A DNA stretch of 39,685 nucleotides from Candidatus Poribacteria bacterium (GTDB taxonomy: Bacteria; Poribacteria; WGA-4E; JAJDTR01), in assembly GCA_022827055.1 (NCBI GenBank), contig JAJDTR010000158.1, positions 1 to 39,685 of the forward strand. Direction: 5' to 3'. The stretch's first letter is position 1. Every line of letters starts with the position of its first letter. Below are positions 8,483 through 17,928 of the stretch, in pieces. Under the pieces are notes generated by a model that searched no databases, was not told the origin of the DNA, and saw only the letters and a list, made by a program, of their open reading frames with translations. The position numbers were made by a program, and so were the translations under genes.

Positions 8483-10750
8483 ATGCAAAACCAAAGTAAA
8501 GTAAGTCGGTGGAGGTTGAACGTAATAGTTTTTGTTATTCTTTTGCCGCTGTTACTGGATGTTCAATTGGTACGGCTTTTCACGCCGGAATACATTCAGA
8601 TGATGGCTAAAGGATGGCGCTGGCTAGGTTTGCCAGCCGTTATCCTGATGATAGCGCTATATGCCACGAGTTTCATTTTGATTCTCTGGAAAGGTCGGGT
8701 ACGGTTGGCAATTCTCGTTGCGTTCATCAATTGTATTTTGGTGTTGTTTTCCCCGTTTTTGTTCCTAGCAGACAGTGACACCGTACCTCGCGGGCTTGTC
8801 ATACACGAAAATACGCCGGGAATTGACGTGTTCTGCAACGATGTGTATCTGGGTAAAACTCCGCTGGAGATTTCGGAGGAAGAATTCCACCGCAATGTGA
8901 AGCCTTGGGGCAGTCCGCCCCGACAGAAGATGATGTTTGGCGGGGAATTCATCACTGAAAATACGCGACAGTATCGCTCTGGATTGACTGATGCGGAGTT
9001 GCGGCGGACTTATATCCCACACGACTATTTCGGCAATCGCCGCTACTCTGAACAGTCGCGATTTTACGGTGATGTTTCCGCTTTCAAATCTCTGTACTGG
9101 TGGCGTTTCGAGAGAAATGGATGCGCAGCGGTCGCCGCGATTAGGCACGGTGCTATTAGAGGACGTTTAGATGGGAGCCTCGTCTACCCTCAGTGGTGGC
9201 ATCCGTCTCTGGAATACCCTGCTATCCGGCAATACCTGGCGCATCTGTTACACAACTTAAAGCGTTCAAACTATCAACCTTCGCTCGAGTGGAGCATCCA
9301 TGTTGCCAAAGCCTCGGGATTACTCTTCCCACATTTATACGAAGTCGGCGAGCGAGATTCGCGCGTTATGAAAGCGCTCGAAATGGCTATTCAGACAGGG
9401 TTTGGCATTAACGAGGAGATGTCTATGGATGCCTGGGAAGCTGTCTTGGATGAAGTCATATCACGATCCAAGCGATACCATAGCTTTCACACACAATCTC
9501 CGGAATCTATGGCGATGGACTTCATAATACAACACAACCCGAAGCTGATTGAAACTCACTTTCTCGAAATGCTATCACGGACCGTGGATCCCTGGCGTGT
9601 TTTTTCTTCTGGATTAAACCGTTCGCTGACGTACGGCGATACTGCTGAGTTTCTCCCGTTGGAATATGCCGTATTGAAGAGTCAACCACCGACTCTGTTC
9701 AAACGCCTAGTTTACGAATCGGGGCGAGGCGAGCGATTTTTGAGCATGGTTGGCAACTATTCACGCCCCGAAGCCTTGCGGCTTGTCCAGCATTATCTTG
9801 ATAAAGGCATTGACAATCGTCCTTCGACGTATTTTGGGATCCATGCTCAATCGCAAGAGAAGGCTCTTGGTTTTGCAACTTATCTGCAGAATTCGGCGCT
9901 CGAATTGGAGTTGCGCCGTTTTGTTCTCCAACAAGCGCAGCTTGATTCGCGAGTCACTGACTACCACCTCCGCGAGTTCATTGAGGCACGATTGGCGTAC
10001 CATCTCACCGGGGACGATGCCATCTCACTCGCCGAATGGATAGCTGGGGCACTGCCACTCGGTGAAAATGAAAAATTACGATTCTTGATCCGCATAGATT
10101 CGGACCGGACATATCGTTATGCCGAGGATATCCTGCGAAGTCACCCTCGTTACAAGGTGATAGTGGTTGAAGATCTCATACAGCGCCCAAACCAATCGTT
10201 GGATCGGTTACTAATCGACATTTACCAAGCCGAATCCGCGGGCGTAAAATTCGGCGAAATTGTTCCAATTACCGCGCCACGGAAAAACGTTAATGTTTCG
10301 CGTGAATTGATTCGGGCTATGGTGCTCTGCGACACGCCGCATATGCGTGCTTTCTTGGAGGGAATATGGAATGCAAGTGACCGCAACAAAATCGACTTGC
10401 TGGAAGCGATAAAGGTGGAGGTGCCAAGACACTTTCCTCATTTGCATGATTGGGTTACTCTGATTTCGGAGATTGAAGATGCTGACACACGCCTCGCAGC
10501 GATTCCGGCACTAGACCAAATCGACACACTGGAATCATCAGATGTACTGGCAAGTTGGACGCGGAGTGCTGATATGGCTGTCAAAGATGAGGCGGAATGG
10601 GCATTCGCCAAGTATCATGAGCGAAGCCACAAAGCAGAGGCACTCTTGGCTGGCGGTGTCAAGCCTGACGATTTGCTGGTTGGTCAACAAGCGTATGTCT
10701 GGGACGGAGAGAATTACGTGCTGGAGGAGACAACTTCAAGGGGTGAGTAA
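8483..10750 (+). CDS. Large membrane protein with PEGA-like domain
   Basis: About 755 residues. Three transmembrane segments lie near 13-32, 50-68 and 74-95. A PEGA-like segment follows (GIDVFCNDVYLGKTPLEI, about 113-130), a beta-rich domain usually found outside the membrane. The remaining 600 residues are helical, Leu-rich and repetitive, perhaps HEAT- or TPR-like, with no catalytic motif I recognise. ATG 8483 is preferred because AGGTGA at 8472-8477 leaves 5 nt; ATG 8480 and GTG 8474 are alternatives. It lies 26 bp after the permease stop in the same operon, so it may be an accessory part of that transporter. Confidence 0.75.
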   Translation: MQNQSKVSRWRLNVIVFVILLPLLLDVQLVRLFTPEYIQMMAKGWRWLGLPAVILMIALYATSFILILWKGRVRLAILVAFINCILVLFSPFLFLADSDTVPRGLVIHENTPGIDVFCNDVYLGKTPLEISEEEFHRNVKPWGSPPRQKMMFGGEFITENTRQYRSGLTDAELRRTYIPHDYFGNRRYSEQSRFYGDVSAFKSLYWWRFERNGCAAVAAIRHGAIRGRLDGSLVYPQWWHPSLEYPAIRQYLAHLLHNLKRSNYQPSLEWSIHVAKASGLLFPHLYEVGERDSRVMKALEMAIQTGFGINEEMSMDAWEAVLDEVISRSKRYHSFHTQSPESMAMDFIIQHNPKLIETHFLEMLSRTVDPWRVFSSGLNRSLTYGDTAEFLPLEYAVLKSQPPTLFKRLVYESGRGERFLSMVGNYSRPEALRLVQHYLDKGIDNRPSTYFGIHAQSQEKALGFATYLQNSALELELRRFVLQQAQLDSRVTDYHLREFIEARLAYHLTGDDAISLAEWIAGALPLGENEKLRFLIRIDSDRTYRYAEDILRSHPRYKVIVVEDLIQRPNQSLDRLLIDIYQAESAGVKFGEIVPITAPRKNVNVSRELIRAMVLCDTPHMRAFLEGIWNASDRNKIDLLEAIKVEVPRHFPHLHDWVTLISEIEDADTRLAAIPALDQIDTLESSDVLASWTRSADMAVKDEAEWAFAKYHERSHKAEALLAGGVKPDDLLVGQQAYVWDGENYVLEETTSRGE

Positions 10751-10977
10751 TGTCGGGAGGAGAGCAATCCGAAGAGAAAGGCATCGGCGCGGACGTCAAT
10801 CTCGCTGCCTTCAAGCTCTATTCCGTGAACGGAAAACTGATACTGCCCGTGATCGCCCAAAGTGTACAAGTTTCCCACCGGATGTCGCAGATAGTTTTTA
10901 AAGATCGCAAATGCTTTGATGAAACCATCTTCGCAGCCTGTATTTTCTTAGGGGCTACCCACTCTACTTGGTGGTAG
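10750..10977 (+). CDS. Possible small ORF, coupled to the PEGA-like gene
   Basis: 75 codons whose ATG overlaps the upstream TAA by one base, with GGGGTGAG upstream as a potential ribosome-binding site. The product has no recognisable domain. The C-terminus is rich in aromatic and hydrophobic residues and may come from translating intergenic DNA. It could be a degenerate remnant. Confidence 0.25.
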   Translation: MSGGEQSEEKGIGADVNLAAFKLYSVNGKLILPVIAQSVQVSHRMSQIVFKDRKCFDETIFAACIFLGATHSTWW

Positions 10978-11128
10978 CGAAATTCATCGTGCTTTTTGAC
11001 GGGCCATAAATCGCTGTACGTAGGCTGCATATATGAAATACCGTGATGCCGGCGTTGGGGTGGCAGATCGCGCCCCTAAGAATCGCTGAACTGCTAACTG
11101 CGTGAGCACTAGACATTATATATCCACT

Positions 11129-11809
11129 TCACTGTGCATTTCTCCACGAATCAAACTCTTCGCCATAGTTTTCAAAAAACGTCGCGATGGTCAGTCCATA
11201 GTTCGTTTCCAGATATTCTTCAAATTCTTGAGTAATGCGTTCCATTTCCCGGTCATAGGGATCCATCTGTTTCGCAATGCTTTCCTTTTCGCTTTGGACT
11301 CGTCGGAGTTCCTCGTCCAGTCTTCGGTTTTCTTCTCCACTTGTTCCGTCAATCGCCAAGAGAAGATCTCCTTCAGCACGACTCAGCTTGGCATATTCGT
11401 TCATTAAGGGGGCAATTTGTTCCCCATGGGCTACATTTTTGTCCCTCCACTCGTTGACGACGACAAAGAGCATTACCAGCTCCGGGTTGATTTCCGAGCT
11501 TGGCTCTTTGTCATTGAGTTCTATCTCGGGAGTGTAGATAAATCCCGCATCCTCAGATTTCTCCGGGCTTGTTAGAAGGGTTTGTTCAAGCTTCTCCTCC
11601 CTCTCTTCTCCCTCGTGCGAGGACAACTGTTTCTGCCCTAGATTCGAGAAATCGGCGCGAGGAATGTACCGTCGGAAATCTTGTTGTGATTCCTGAACTC
11701 TATGCTGATGTACTTCGCTGAGAGACCGCAGCTTGAAGGTTGTATAGATGAAATAGATTACTGCGACCAGAAAAACAAGGCACGAGAATAACAAAAATTT
11801 CTTGTGCAT
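11129..11809 (-). CDS. Membrane-anchored coiled-coil protein of unknown function
   Basis: 226 residues. One N-terminal membrane segment, about residues 4-23 (KFLLFSCLVFLVAVIYFIY), is followed by a highly charged, Glu/Arg-rich, helical region (ELNDKEPSSE, then RRLDEELRRVQSEKESI) that should form coiled coils. There is no lipobox and no enzymatic motif. It lies just downstream of the sigma/propeller gene on the same strand, with a 263-bp gap. Any functional tie is inference. Confidence 0.6.
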   Translation of the reverse strand: MHKKFLLFSCLVFLVAVIYFIYTTFKLRSLSEVHQHRVQESQQDFRRYIPRADFSNLGQKQLSSHEGEEREEKLEQTLLTSPEKSEDAGFIYTPEIELNDKEPSSEINPELVMLFVVVNEWRDKNVAHGEQIAPLMNEYAKLSRAEGDLLLAIDGTSGEENRRLDEELRRVQSEKESIAKQMDPYDREMERITQEFEEYLETNYGLTIATFFENYGEEFDSWRNAQ

Positions 11810-12072
11810 TTTCTTTTTCCCTTTCTAGCTGTACCGCCATCCGAAAAGCTAAACCGTTTATCTTAACCATGATCGCGACTCGATGTCGAATAGATTAAAG
11901 AACATTCTGATGGCAATACAGTTGGATTCATAGTCGCATCGCAGGAAACAACAGAATCGTGAAAAACGCCTCCGCAAATGACGAAGACCGCGCCTGCCAT
12001 TTATGGCTACAACATAATTTCAACGCCGCGCCTTTTGTAATGTGTTCATATTGGCAGTTTAGATTCAACGAA

Positions 12073-14979
12073 CTACTCCGCACCCGGATTTTCTAGCCGG
12101 ATTTGATACACTCCCCGCCCTCCTGTGGCGACGTACAGCGTAGTGTCTACGTCCTCCATTGCATTAACGACGACTGGTGGGTCGAATGGGGGATGCGAAT
12201 TAACGAAAGCCCAAGTATTCTGGCCATTTTTCAACTTAAAAATGCCAGCTTCCCTTTCCGCCGCAAACAGCATATTGCCGACTGCAAAGAGTTCCCAAGA
12301 ATCTCCTTGTGGCAATCCGTCGCTGATGGATTGCCATGTCTTGCCATGGTCCGCTGATCGAAACACTCCTCGTTCGTAAACCGCAATGTAGACCGTATTT
12401 CCCATAACGACAGGACCTTCAATTCGCCCATTATTAGGGTCATAATACCCAGGGTACGTGTCAATTAGTGACCATGATTTGCCCCGATTGTCCGAGTACA
12501 TGAGGTTCCGGCTAGCGTTCAAATAGATGGTTTTGCCGGAGACTACGAGATTCGTCCAGAAATCATTAAAGTGTTCCTCGATTTCAGGACTGATTCTCGT
12601 CCAGAACCGTTCACCCTTTCTCCATTTGTAGCAGCCATATCCGTTTCCCATCTGTGCGATGGCATAGAAGACGTCGCCGGAAATTACAAACTCTTCAACG
12701 CTTTGGATTCGCTCAAATATTTGGTAGAGATTCTTCTTTGGATGGTCGATATCATCCGTCCGCATCTCCGTTTGCACGGGAATCCATGAATTCTGGTCAT
12801 CGGCTAGTCGGTAAATCCCGGCGGTAAATGGTCTATCTCTCCTTCCATAATTCGTCTCATCCAGACCGAGATAGAGTTCGCCGTCCGCTACGGCGAATGC
12901 CCGAGCCTCTGTCACCGGCAAGCCTTGATGAACCGGCGTCCATCGTTTTCCGCCATCTGCTGATTTAACGATGGTGTAACCCGTTGTCGCATATAGCGCG
13001 TTCTTGAATGGCACCAGATCAGACACGTGCGTGTTTATAATTCCTTTGTTGATTTGTCTCCACGAATTTTCGCCATCTGTCCACCGTAACACTCCTGCGC
13101 TCGTCGCGATACAGACGGCATGCGCTGAAGGCGCCACCATGTTGTTAATGTCCCACGGCTCCAACCCAGTTAAGTCAGTTTCCGTAGTGACCCACATTCC
13201 GTTTTCGGTGGAACGAAGTAAGATGCCATCACTGAGAAGAACGTAAAAAGTGCTTCCGTACCCCGCAATGCCTACGATACTCAGCGACCGAAATTCTAGT
13301 TCTGTCGGCACTCGTGACCACGGAATATCCACATTGACATCCTTATTCTCCCATGACCACATGCGAATTCCTCCTGTCATCGGAGCCCAGTTGTCTCCTC
13401 CATCTGTGGATCGGCGTAAATCAGTCGTGTTTCCGATAAACAGTGCATCTTGGGCTACGGCGAAAAAGCGGAGATCCTTGAGACGCACTATTTTCATCCA
13501 GGATTCTTCGCCAGACTTGAGCCGGTAAAGATTATCGCCGCGCCTTGCGAAGAGGGTTGTTCCAACCGTAATGAGTTCGTCTGGCGGTTCAATGGAAAGG
13601 CTTTGGGCTATAGCCGTCATGAGTTGTTCCGGCAATTCAGTCGGAAAACCGTTTGGGAAGGGCGTCCATGATTTGCCGTAGTCGTCCGAATAAACAACTC
13701 CTTCGTTCTTTTGCCCGACATAAATTCGCCCCCCACTCACAGCAAACGCCGAGCCTGTCTCAAATTGATCGGGAAAATTTACCCGGTGCCACGATTCGCC
13801 GCGAGTGTCTGAATAGAAAAAATACGCATAAGCTTTGAGATAGATTACACCGTCTTCCTCTGTTATGGTGCGGACTGGAAGATAATCATCAGGATACACA
13901 TCCAAGCCATCTGTGACCGCTACCCACGTGTCCCCATTGGTATCCGATCGAAAGACTCCCGCACTGTCCGTTGCTGCGTAAAGTGTGCCATCCGACGCAC
14001 GAAAAAGGGATGTAACATCGCCGCCGTATGGTCCGTGCGTCTGGCTCCATTCAGTATCATTAAACTCGTTTTCCTTAGCGGCGGCTGATGTCGCCCCAAG
14101 GGTGACGCTTTCCGGTTGCACGCCATTTTTTTCGTTTTCTGAGTTCAATTGCCCCGAACGGCTAATGAGAGCAGGTTTTGTCTCAAGACGATAAAATGCC
14201 GGCGCGTCAATAAGTTCAACTTGGGTGGTTGATTCGGGAGCGTCGAGACTGTATGGTCGCTGTGATCGCGTCATTGCCTGCTGCCCTAATCCGATGAATA
14301 TCGCAACCACAAGCGTTGCCGCGACAGCCACCCACGGCATCAACGGCTTGCTCGCCGGTGTGGCTGACGGGCGGAGTTGGTCAATTCGGTTCATTGTCTG
14401 CGTTGTAAAGGCCGGAGGCAATTGAAATGCTCCTAAGGTTTGCCGCATCATCGGTATCAACTCCTTTTTCAATTGTAATCGGGCGCGATAAAGCCGGTCT
14501 AGAATAGCGCCGCGCGATGTGCCCATGAACCTTGCAATTTCTCTAGCCGTCATCCCGCCGAGATAGTGGAGCGTGAGGACGGTACGTTGGCTTTCCGGCA
14601 ACTCTTCAAGCGCGCTGTGCACTGTTTGACGGGTCTGTTCGTTGGCGTACTTCGCCTGCGCCAAAGCGTCAACGTGATCCCTCTCGACGGCATCAATCGA
14701 CTGCATCGGCAGGCGGTTTTTTCGATGCCACATCAAGCAGAATCGTGAGGCGATGGTGTAGAGCCAGCCGGGGAAGTGCCGCCAATCCTTGAGTGTGGAT
14801 AGCTTTTGGTAGGCTTGAAGGAAGGTGTCTTGGGTAACATCTTCAGCGGTGTGGAAATCCCCGATTTTGCGGTAGGCGAGGGCGTGGACGGCGCATTTGT
14901 ATTTATCGACCAGAAACCCGAAGGCTGTGTCGTCGCCGTCTAATGTGCGTTTGATCAATTCGGAGTCGCTGTGCGCCAC
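12073..14979 (-). CDS. ECF sigma factor fused through a membrane segment to an Asp-box beta-propeller
   Basis: 968 residues. Sigma region 2 covers about 10-80 (AFGFLVDKYK, DVTQDTFLQAYQKL, GWLYTIASRF) and region 4 about 120-172 (LEELPESQRTVLTLHYLGGM, then TAREIARFMGTSRGAI). A single transmembrane helix spans about 213-232 (LMPWVAVAATLVVAIFIGLG). From about 310 to the end there are repeated Asp-box (S-x-D-x-G-x-x-W) motifs: SDTNGDTW, SDTRGESW, SDDYGKSW, STDGGDNW, SADGGKRW, SDNRGKSW and SADHGKTW. Those are typical of BNR/Ycf48-like propellers. The orientation puts the sigma domain in the cytoplasm and the propeller outside. Translation starts at GTG 14979 after GAGGG. No separate anti-sigma gene is adjacent. 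Confidence 0.88.
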   Translation of the reverse strand: MAHSDSELIKRTLDGDDTAFGFLVDKYKCAVHALAYRKIGDFHTAEDVTQDTFLQAYQKLSTLKDWRHFPGWLYTIASRFCLMWHRKNRLPMQSIDAVERDHVDALAQAKYANEQTRQTVHSALEELPESQRTVLTLHYLGGMTAREIARFMGTSRGAILDRLYRARLQLKKELIPMMRQTLGAFQLPPAFTTQTMNRIDQLRPSATPASKPLMPWVAVAATLVVAIFIGLGQQAMTRSQRPYSLDAPESTTQVELIDAPAFYRLETKPALISRSGQLNSENEKNGVQPESVTLGATSAAAKENEFNDTEWSQTHGPYGGDVTSLFRASDGTLYAATDSAGVFRSDTNGDTWVAVTDGLDVYPDDYLPVRTITEEDGVIYLKAYAYFFYSDTRGESWHRVNFPDQFETGSAFAVSGGRIYVGQKNEGVVYSDDYGKSWTPFPNGFPTELPEQLMTAIAQSLSIEPPDELITVGTTLFARRGDNLYRLKSGEESWMKIVRLKDLRFFAVAQDALFIGNTTDLRRSTDGGDNWAPMTGGIRMWSWENKDVNVDIPWSRVPTELEFRSLSIVGIAGYGSTFYVLLSDGILLRSTENGMWVTTETDLTGLEPWDINNMVAPSAHAVCIATSAGVLRWTDGENSWRQINKGIINTHVSDLVPFKNALYATTGYTIVKSADGGKRWTPVHQGLPVTEARAFAVADGELYLGLDETNYGRRDRPFTAGIYRLADDQNSWIPVQTEMRTDDIDHPKKNLYQIFERIQSVEEFVISGDVFYAIAQMGNGYGCYKWRKGERFWTRISPEIEEHFNDFWTNLVVSGKTIYLNASRNLMYSDNRGKSWSLIDTYPGYYDPNNGRIEGPVVMGNTVYIAVYERGVFRSADHGKTWQSISDGLPQGDSWELFAVGNMLFAAEREAGIFKLKNGQNTWAFVNSHPPFDPPVVVNAMEDVDTTLYVATGGRGVYQIRLENPGAE

Positions 14980-15040
14980 TGTTATCCCTCACGCCGCTGT
15001 TTGAGTTATAGGTGGGATTCACACTTCGGTTTTGCCTTTC

Positions 15041-15068
15041 ATTATACATGATGCACGTTGGACGCCAA
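15041..15068 (-). promoter_or_regulatory. Putative promoter of the sigma/propeller gene
   Basis: On the minus strand: a perfect -10 TATAAT (15041-15046), with a -35-like TTGGCG (15063-15068) at 16-bp spacing, about 60 bp before the GTG start. The rest of the gap at 14980-15295 shows nothing else I can identify. Confidence 0.5.
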
Positions 15069-15295
15069 TGATCAGATGGGCACGCAATTTTTTTGCCGAT
15101 TACAGAAGCAGACCGGACCGGTTCAAGAGCGGTGTTACATTTCAAGATAATTTTTCGTGCGAGTTAGCAAGGTTTTTCGTACATGTTCCAGCTTTCATCT
15201 ACATTCGCCTAACGGGAATGAATTACTGGTTGTCGAGCATCAGGAGAATTCTTCATCGGTGTATCGCCTTTTCCACAAGGTCTAGATATTACAAC

Positions 15296-16312
15296 CTATT
15301 CCGGTTCGGATACCTTAACCAGTTGCTTGCCGATGTTGCCGCCTTTCAACATGCTGATAAATGCCGTGGCTGCATTTTCGAAACCCTCGGTGATTGTCTC
15401 TCTATACTTTAATTTTCCGGTTTGGACCCATTCTCCCATCTGACGGAGACCGGCTTCGTGCCGCTCTGCGAAATCACTCACCAACAGCCCTTCAACCCTA
15501 GCACGTTTAGCAATCAGTTGCCACAGCAGTCGCGGACCTAGCTCGGTTTCTTGCGAATTATATTGGGAAATTTGTCCGCAGATAGCCATACGCCCTCTCA
15601 CATTGATATTTAGAAAGACCGCATCGGTTACGGGACCTCCCGTATTGTCAAAATAGACGTCGATTCCATCCGGACAAACCTGCTGCAACTTGGAGTCAAA
15701 ATCAGTGACGGAATTGTAGTTAATTGCGTCGTCGAAACCGAGGTCGTTTACTACATGTTTGACTTTTTCGTCGGTTCCGGCAACACCAACGACTCGGCAC
15801 CCTTTGATCTTTGCGATTTGGCCCGCGGTGGAGCCGACAGCCCCTGCCGCTCCGGAGACGAGCACGTGCTCGCCATCTTTGAGTCGTCCTGTTTCAAGCA
15901 GACCGAAATACGCCGTCAAGCCCGGCATGCCAAGCACTCCAAGCGCCGTGGATATCGGCGCGAGTGAAGGATTTACCTTCTGAACGGCCTCGCCGCCTGC
16001 TATTCCGTACTCCTGCCAGCCGAGGTAAGCCTTGACAATGTCACCCTCTTGAAAGTCGGGATGCTTCGACTTGACAATCTGTCCAACGGTGCCGCCGAGC
16101 ACAACTTCCCCAATCTCCAGTGAGGCAGCATAGGATTTCGCTTTTCTCATCCGTCCGCGCATATAGGGATCAACTGAAAGGTAGCAGGTGCGTACCAAGA
16201 CCTCTCCATCCCCGGGTGCGGGCATGGGCGAAGTCACAATGTTGAAATCGGATTCTTTCGGATAACCTACCGGCCGTGAGGCAAAGATGAATTGTCGGTT
16301 TTGTTCAGGCAT
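15296..16312 (-). CDS. NADP-dependent medium-chain oxidoreductase, CurA / leukotriene B4 dehydrogenase type
   Basis: 338 residues, the usual length for zinc-free MDR reductases. Family features are the start NRQFIFASRPVGYP, then YLSVDPYMRGRM, GMPGLTAYFGLLE, the nucleotide-binding loop SGAAGAVGSTAGQIAK (about 154-169) and VYFDNTGGPVTDAVF. Members reduce alpha,beta-unsaturated ketones or aldehydes with NADPH in the cytoplasm. No structural zinc cysteines are present, as expected. It appears monocistronic and converges on no obvious partner. Confidence 0.9.
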   Translation of the reverse strand: MPEQNRQFIFASRPVGYPKESDFNIVTSPMPAPGDGEVLVRTCYLSVDPYMRGRMRKAKSYAASLEIGEVVLGGTVGQIVKSKHPDFQEGDIVKAYLGWQEYGIAGGEAVQKVNPSLAPISTALGVLGMPGLTAYFGLLETGRLKDGEHVLVSGAAGAVGSTAGQIAKIKGCRVVGVAGTDEKVKHVVNDLGFDDAINYNSVTDFDSKLQQVCPDGIDVYFDNTGGPVTDAVFLNINVRGRMAICGQISQYNSQETELGPRLLWQLIAKRARVEGLLVSDFAERHEAGLRQMGEWVQTGKLKYRETITEGFENAATAFISMLKGGNIGKQLVKVSEPE

Positions 16313-16382
16313 TAAGTTCGTTCTCCTTCGAGAATTCAGTTAGGATTCGCATAGAAAACTGCCGTGGTTATTAGAGGAATTT

Positions 16383-16543
16383 AGAGCCTGTTTGAAATAT
16401 CGGAGGTAGAGCCATTTTTGTTCGTTTTTAGAAAGTTTTTTTAGTTCTCATTGATGGCTACTACATACCTGTTGCTCCGCTGGGGCTTTAGGAGGCTGGT
16501 GCGCACTGCGCACCCTACAAACTATACTCTTCAAACAGGTTCT
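16383..16543. mobile_element. 161-bp MITE-like element with 14-bp terminal inverted repeats
   Basis: The left end AGAGCCTGTTTGAA (16383-16396) and right end TTCAAACAGGTTCT (16530-16543) are inverted repeats with one mismatch. Inside is a perfect palindrome, GGTGCGCA-C-TGCGCACC (16498-16514). The right 60 bp recurs at 28142-28206. There is no coding capacity, so mobility would need a transposase elsewhere. Confidence 0.6.
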
Positions 16544-16785
16544 CAGTGAAGCAGAACGGCCAAAAAGTATGGGGCCGTCATAGCCCACCGGGCTGGCTAA
16601 TTTGAATACATCATTAGGATCAGGGGCAGACAATCGGATTGAACAAATGCTCAATCACTGATAAAATAGTGCACTATAGAGTCTTCAATAAGACTCCGCC
16701 ATTATATCACGAAAAGACCGAACACTCCACATTCAAATCCTATCAAGAAACAGCTAGAGTATTAGTTGTCCCGCATCTTGGAACA

Positions 16786-17895
16786 ATGTCAAAAGGGAAC
16801 GTTACTCTCAAGAATGTTACAAAATACTTCGGCGACACCGTTGCCGTTAATGATGTTTCCCTTGACATCAGAGGTGGCGAATTTTTCTCGTTGCTTGGGC
16901 CGAGCGGCTGTGGTAAAACGACAACGTTACGGATGATTGGCGGGTTTGATCGCCCCACCTCAGGGGCGATTCTTATCAACGACATAGCCATCGGAAGCAC
17001 GCCGCCATATCAATTGGATGTCAACACGGTATTTCAAAATTATGCTCTGTTTCCGCACAAGACCGTTTCGCAAAATATAGGGTTCGGATTAGAGATGAAA
17101 AACGTCCCCAAGAGAGAAATAGGATTGCAGGTCGACGAATTTTTGGAACTGGTGCGCTTGCCGGGATACGGAAATCGAAAACCTGGCGAACTCTCCGGAG
17201 GCGAGATGCAACGCGTTGCACTGGCACGTGCGCTCATCAACCATCCGTCAATCCTCTTGTTGGACGAACCCTTAGCCGCTCTCGATTTAAAGTTGCGAAA
17301 ACAGATGCAATCGGAGCTTAAGGAGTTGCAGCGCGAAGTGGGGATTACTTTCGTGTACGTTACTCACGACCAAGGCGAAGCCTTTGCATTATCCGACCGC
17401 ATTGCTATTATGAACGAAGGTGTGGTATGCCAAGTTGGAAGTGCGGCTGAAATCTACGATGAACCACTGAGCCGGTTTGTCGCAGATTTTACCGGGACAT
17501 CAAATTTCTTTGACGGTAAGCTGGTTGCCGTTGAAGGCGATAGGGCAAGGGTGCAATTGCGTAATAGCGCCGAGGTTGAATTCTTTGGTAGAAACAGCAA
17601 AGATTTGAAAGAGGGTGAAACCGTCACGATGGCTGTTCGCCCTGAACTCATCTGCATGGCAACTGAAACCACGGAAGATTCTCTGAATTGGATAAAGGGG
17701 ACCATCCGGAACAAGATATACCTTGGCACAGGAACGCAGTATACCGTGGAGGCATTTGGCGAAATGTCAGTCGTTATCCACCAGCAGAATTCCGGCGGCG
17801 GGAAGGGAAACCATTGGCAGATTGGCGACAGTGTCTATCTGACATGGCGAACCGAAGATGCCAAGGTATTGAAAATCGACCAAAGTATATGTTAA
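16786..17895 (+). CDS. ABC transporter ATP-binding protein, PotA-like (CUT/spermidine-putrescine type)
   Basis: About 369 residues: an ATPase domain followed by a C-terminal TOBE domain. Visible motifs are Walker A GPSGCGKT, Q-loop VFQNYALFP, signature LSGGEMQRVALARAL, Walker B ILLLDEPLAALD and switch VYVTHDQGEAF. I chose ATG 16786 (MSKGNVTLKNV) because conserved similarity begins there; the open frame back to 16639 looks non-coding and the SD is weak. The family powers import of polyamines, sugars or similar solutes. No permease or binding protein is adjacent, so it is an orphan ATPase here. Confidence 0.9.
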   Translation: MSKGNVTLKNVTKYFGDTVAVNDVSLDIRGGEFFSLLGPSGCGKTTTLRMIGGFDRPTSGAILINDIAIGSTPPYQLDVNTVFQNYALFPHKTVSQNIGFGLEMKNVPKREIGLQVDEFLELVRLPGYGNRKPGELSGGEMQRVALARALINHPSILLLDEPLAALDLKLRKQMQSELKELQREVGITFVYVTHDQGEAFALSDRIAIMNEGVVCQVGSAAEIYDEPLSRFVADFTGTSNFFDGKLVAVEGDRARVQLRNSAEVEFFGRNSKDLKEGETVTMAVRPELICMATETTEDSLNWIKGTIRNKIYLGTGTQYTVEAFGEMSVVIHQQNSGGGKGNHWQIGDSVYLTWRTEDAKVLKIDQSIC

Positions 17896-17928
17896 TCGGA
17901 TTAAATGTCCGGCGCGTCAACTAAACTG

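Noticed and set aside
16639..16785. N-terminal extension of the PotA-like ATPase
   Set aside because: No family similarity before residue 50 of that frame; the ATPase fold starts at ATG 16786.
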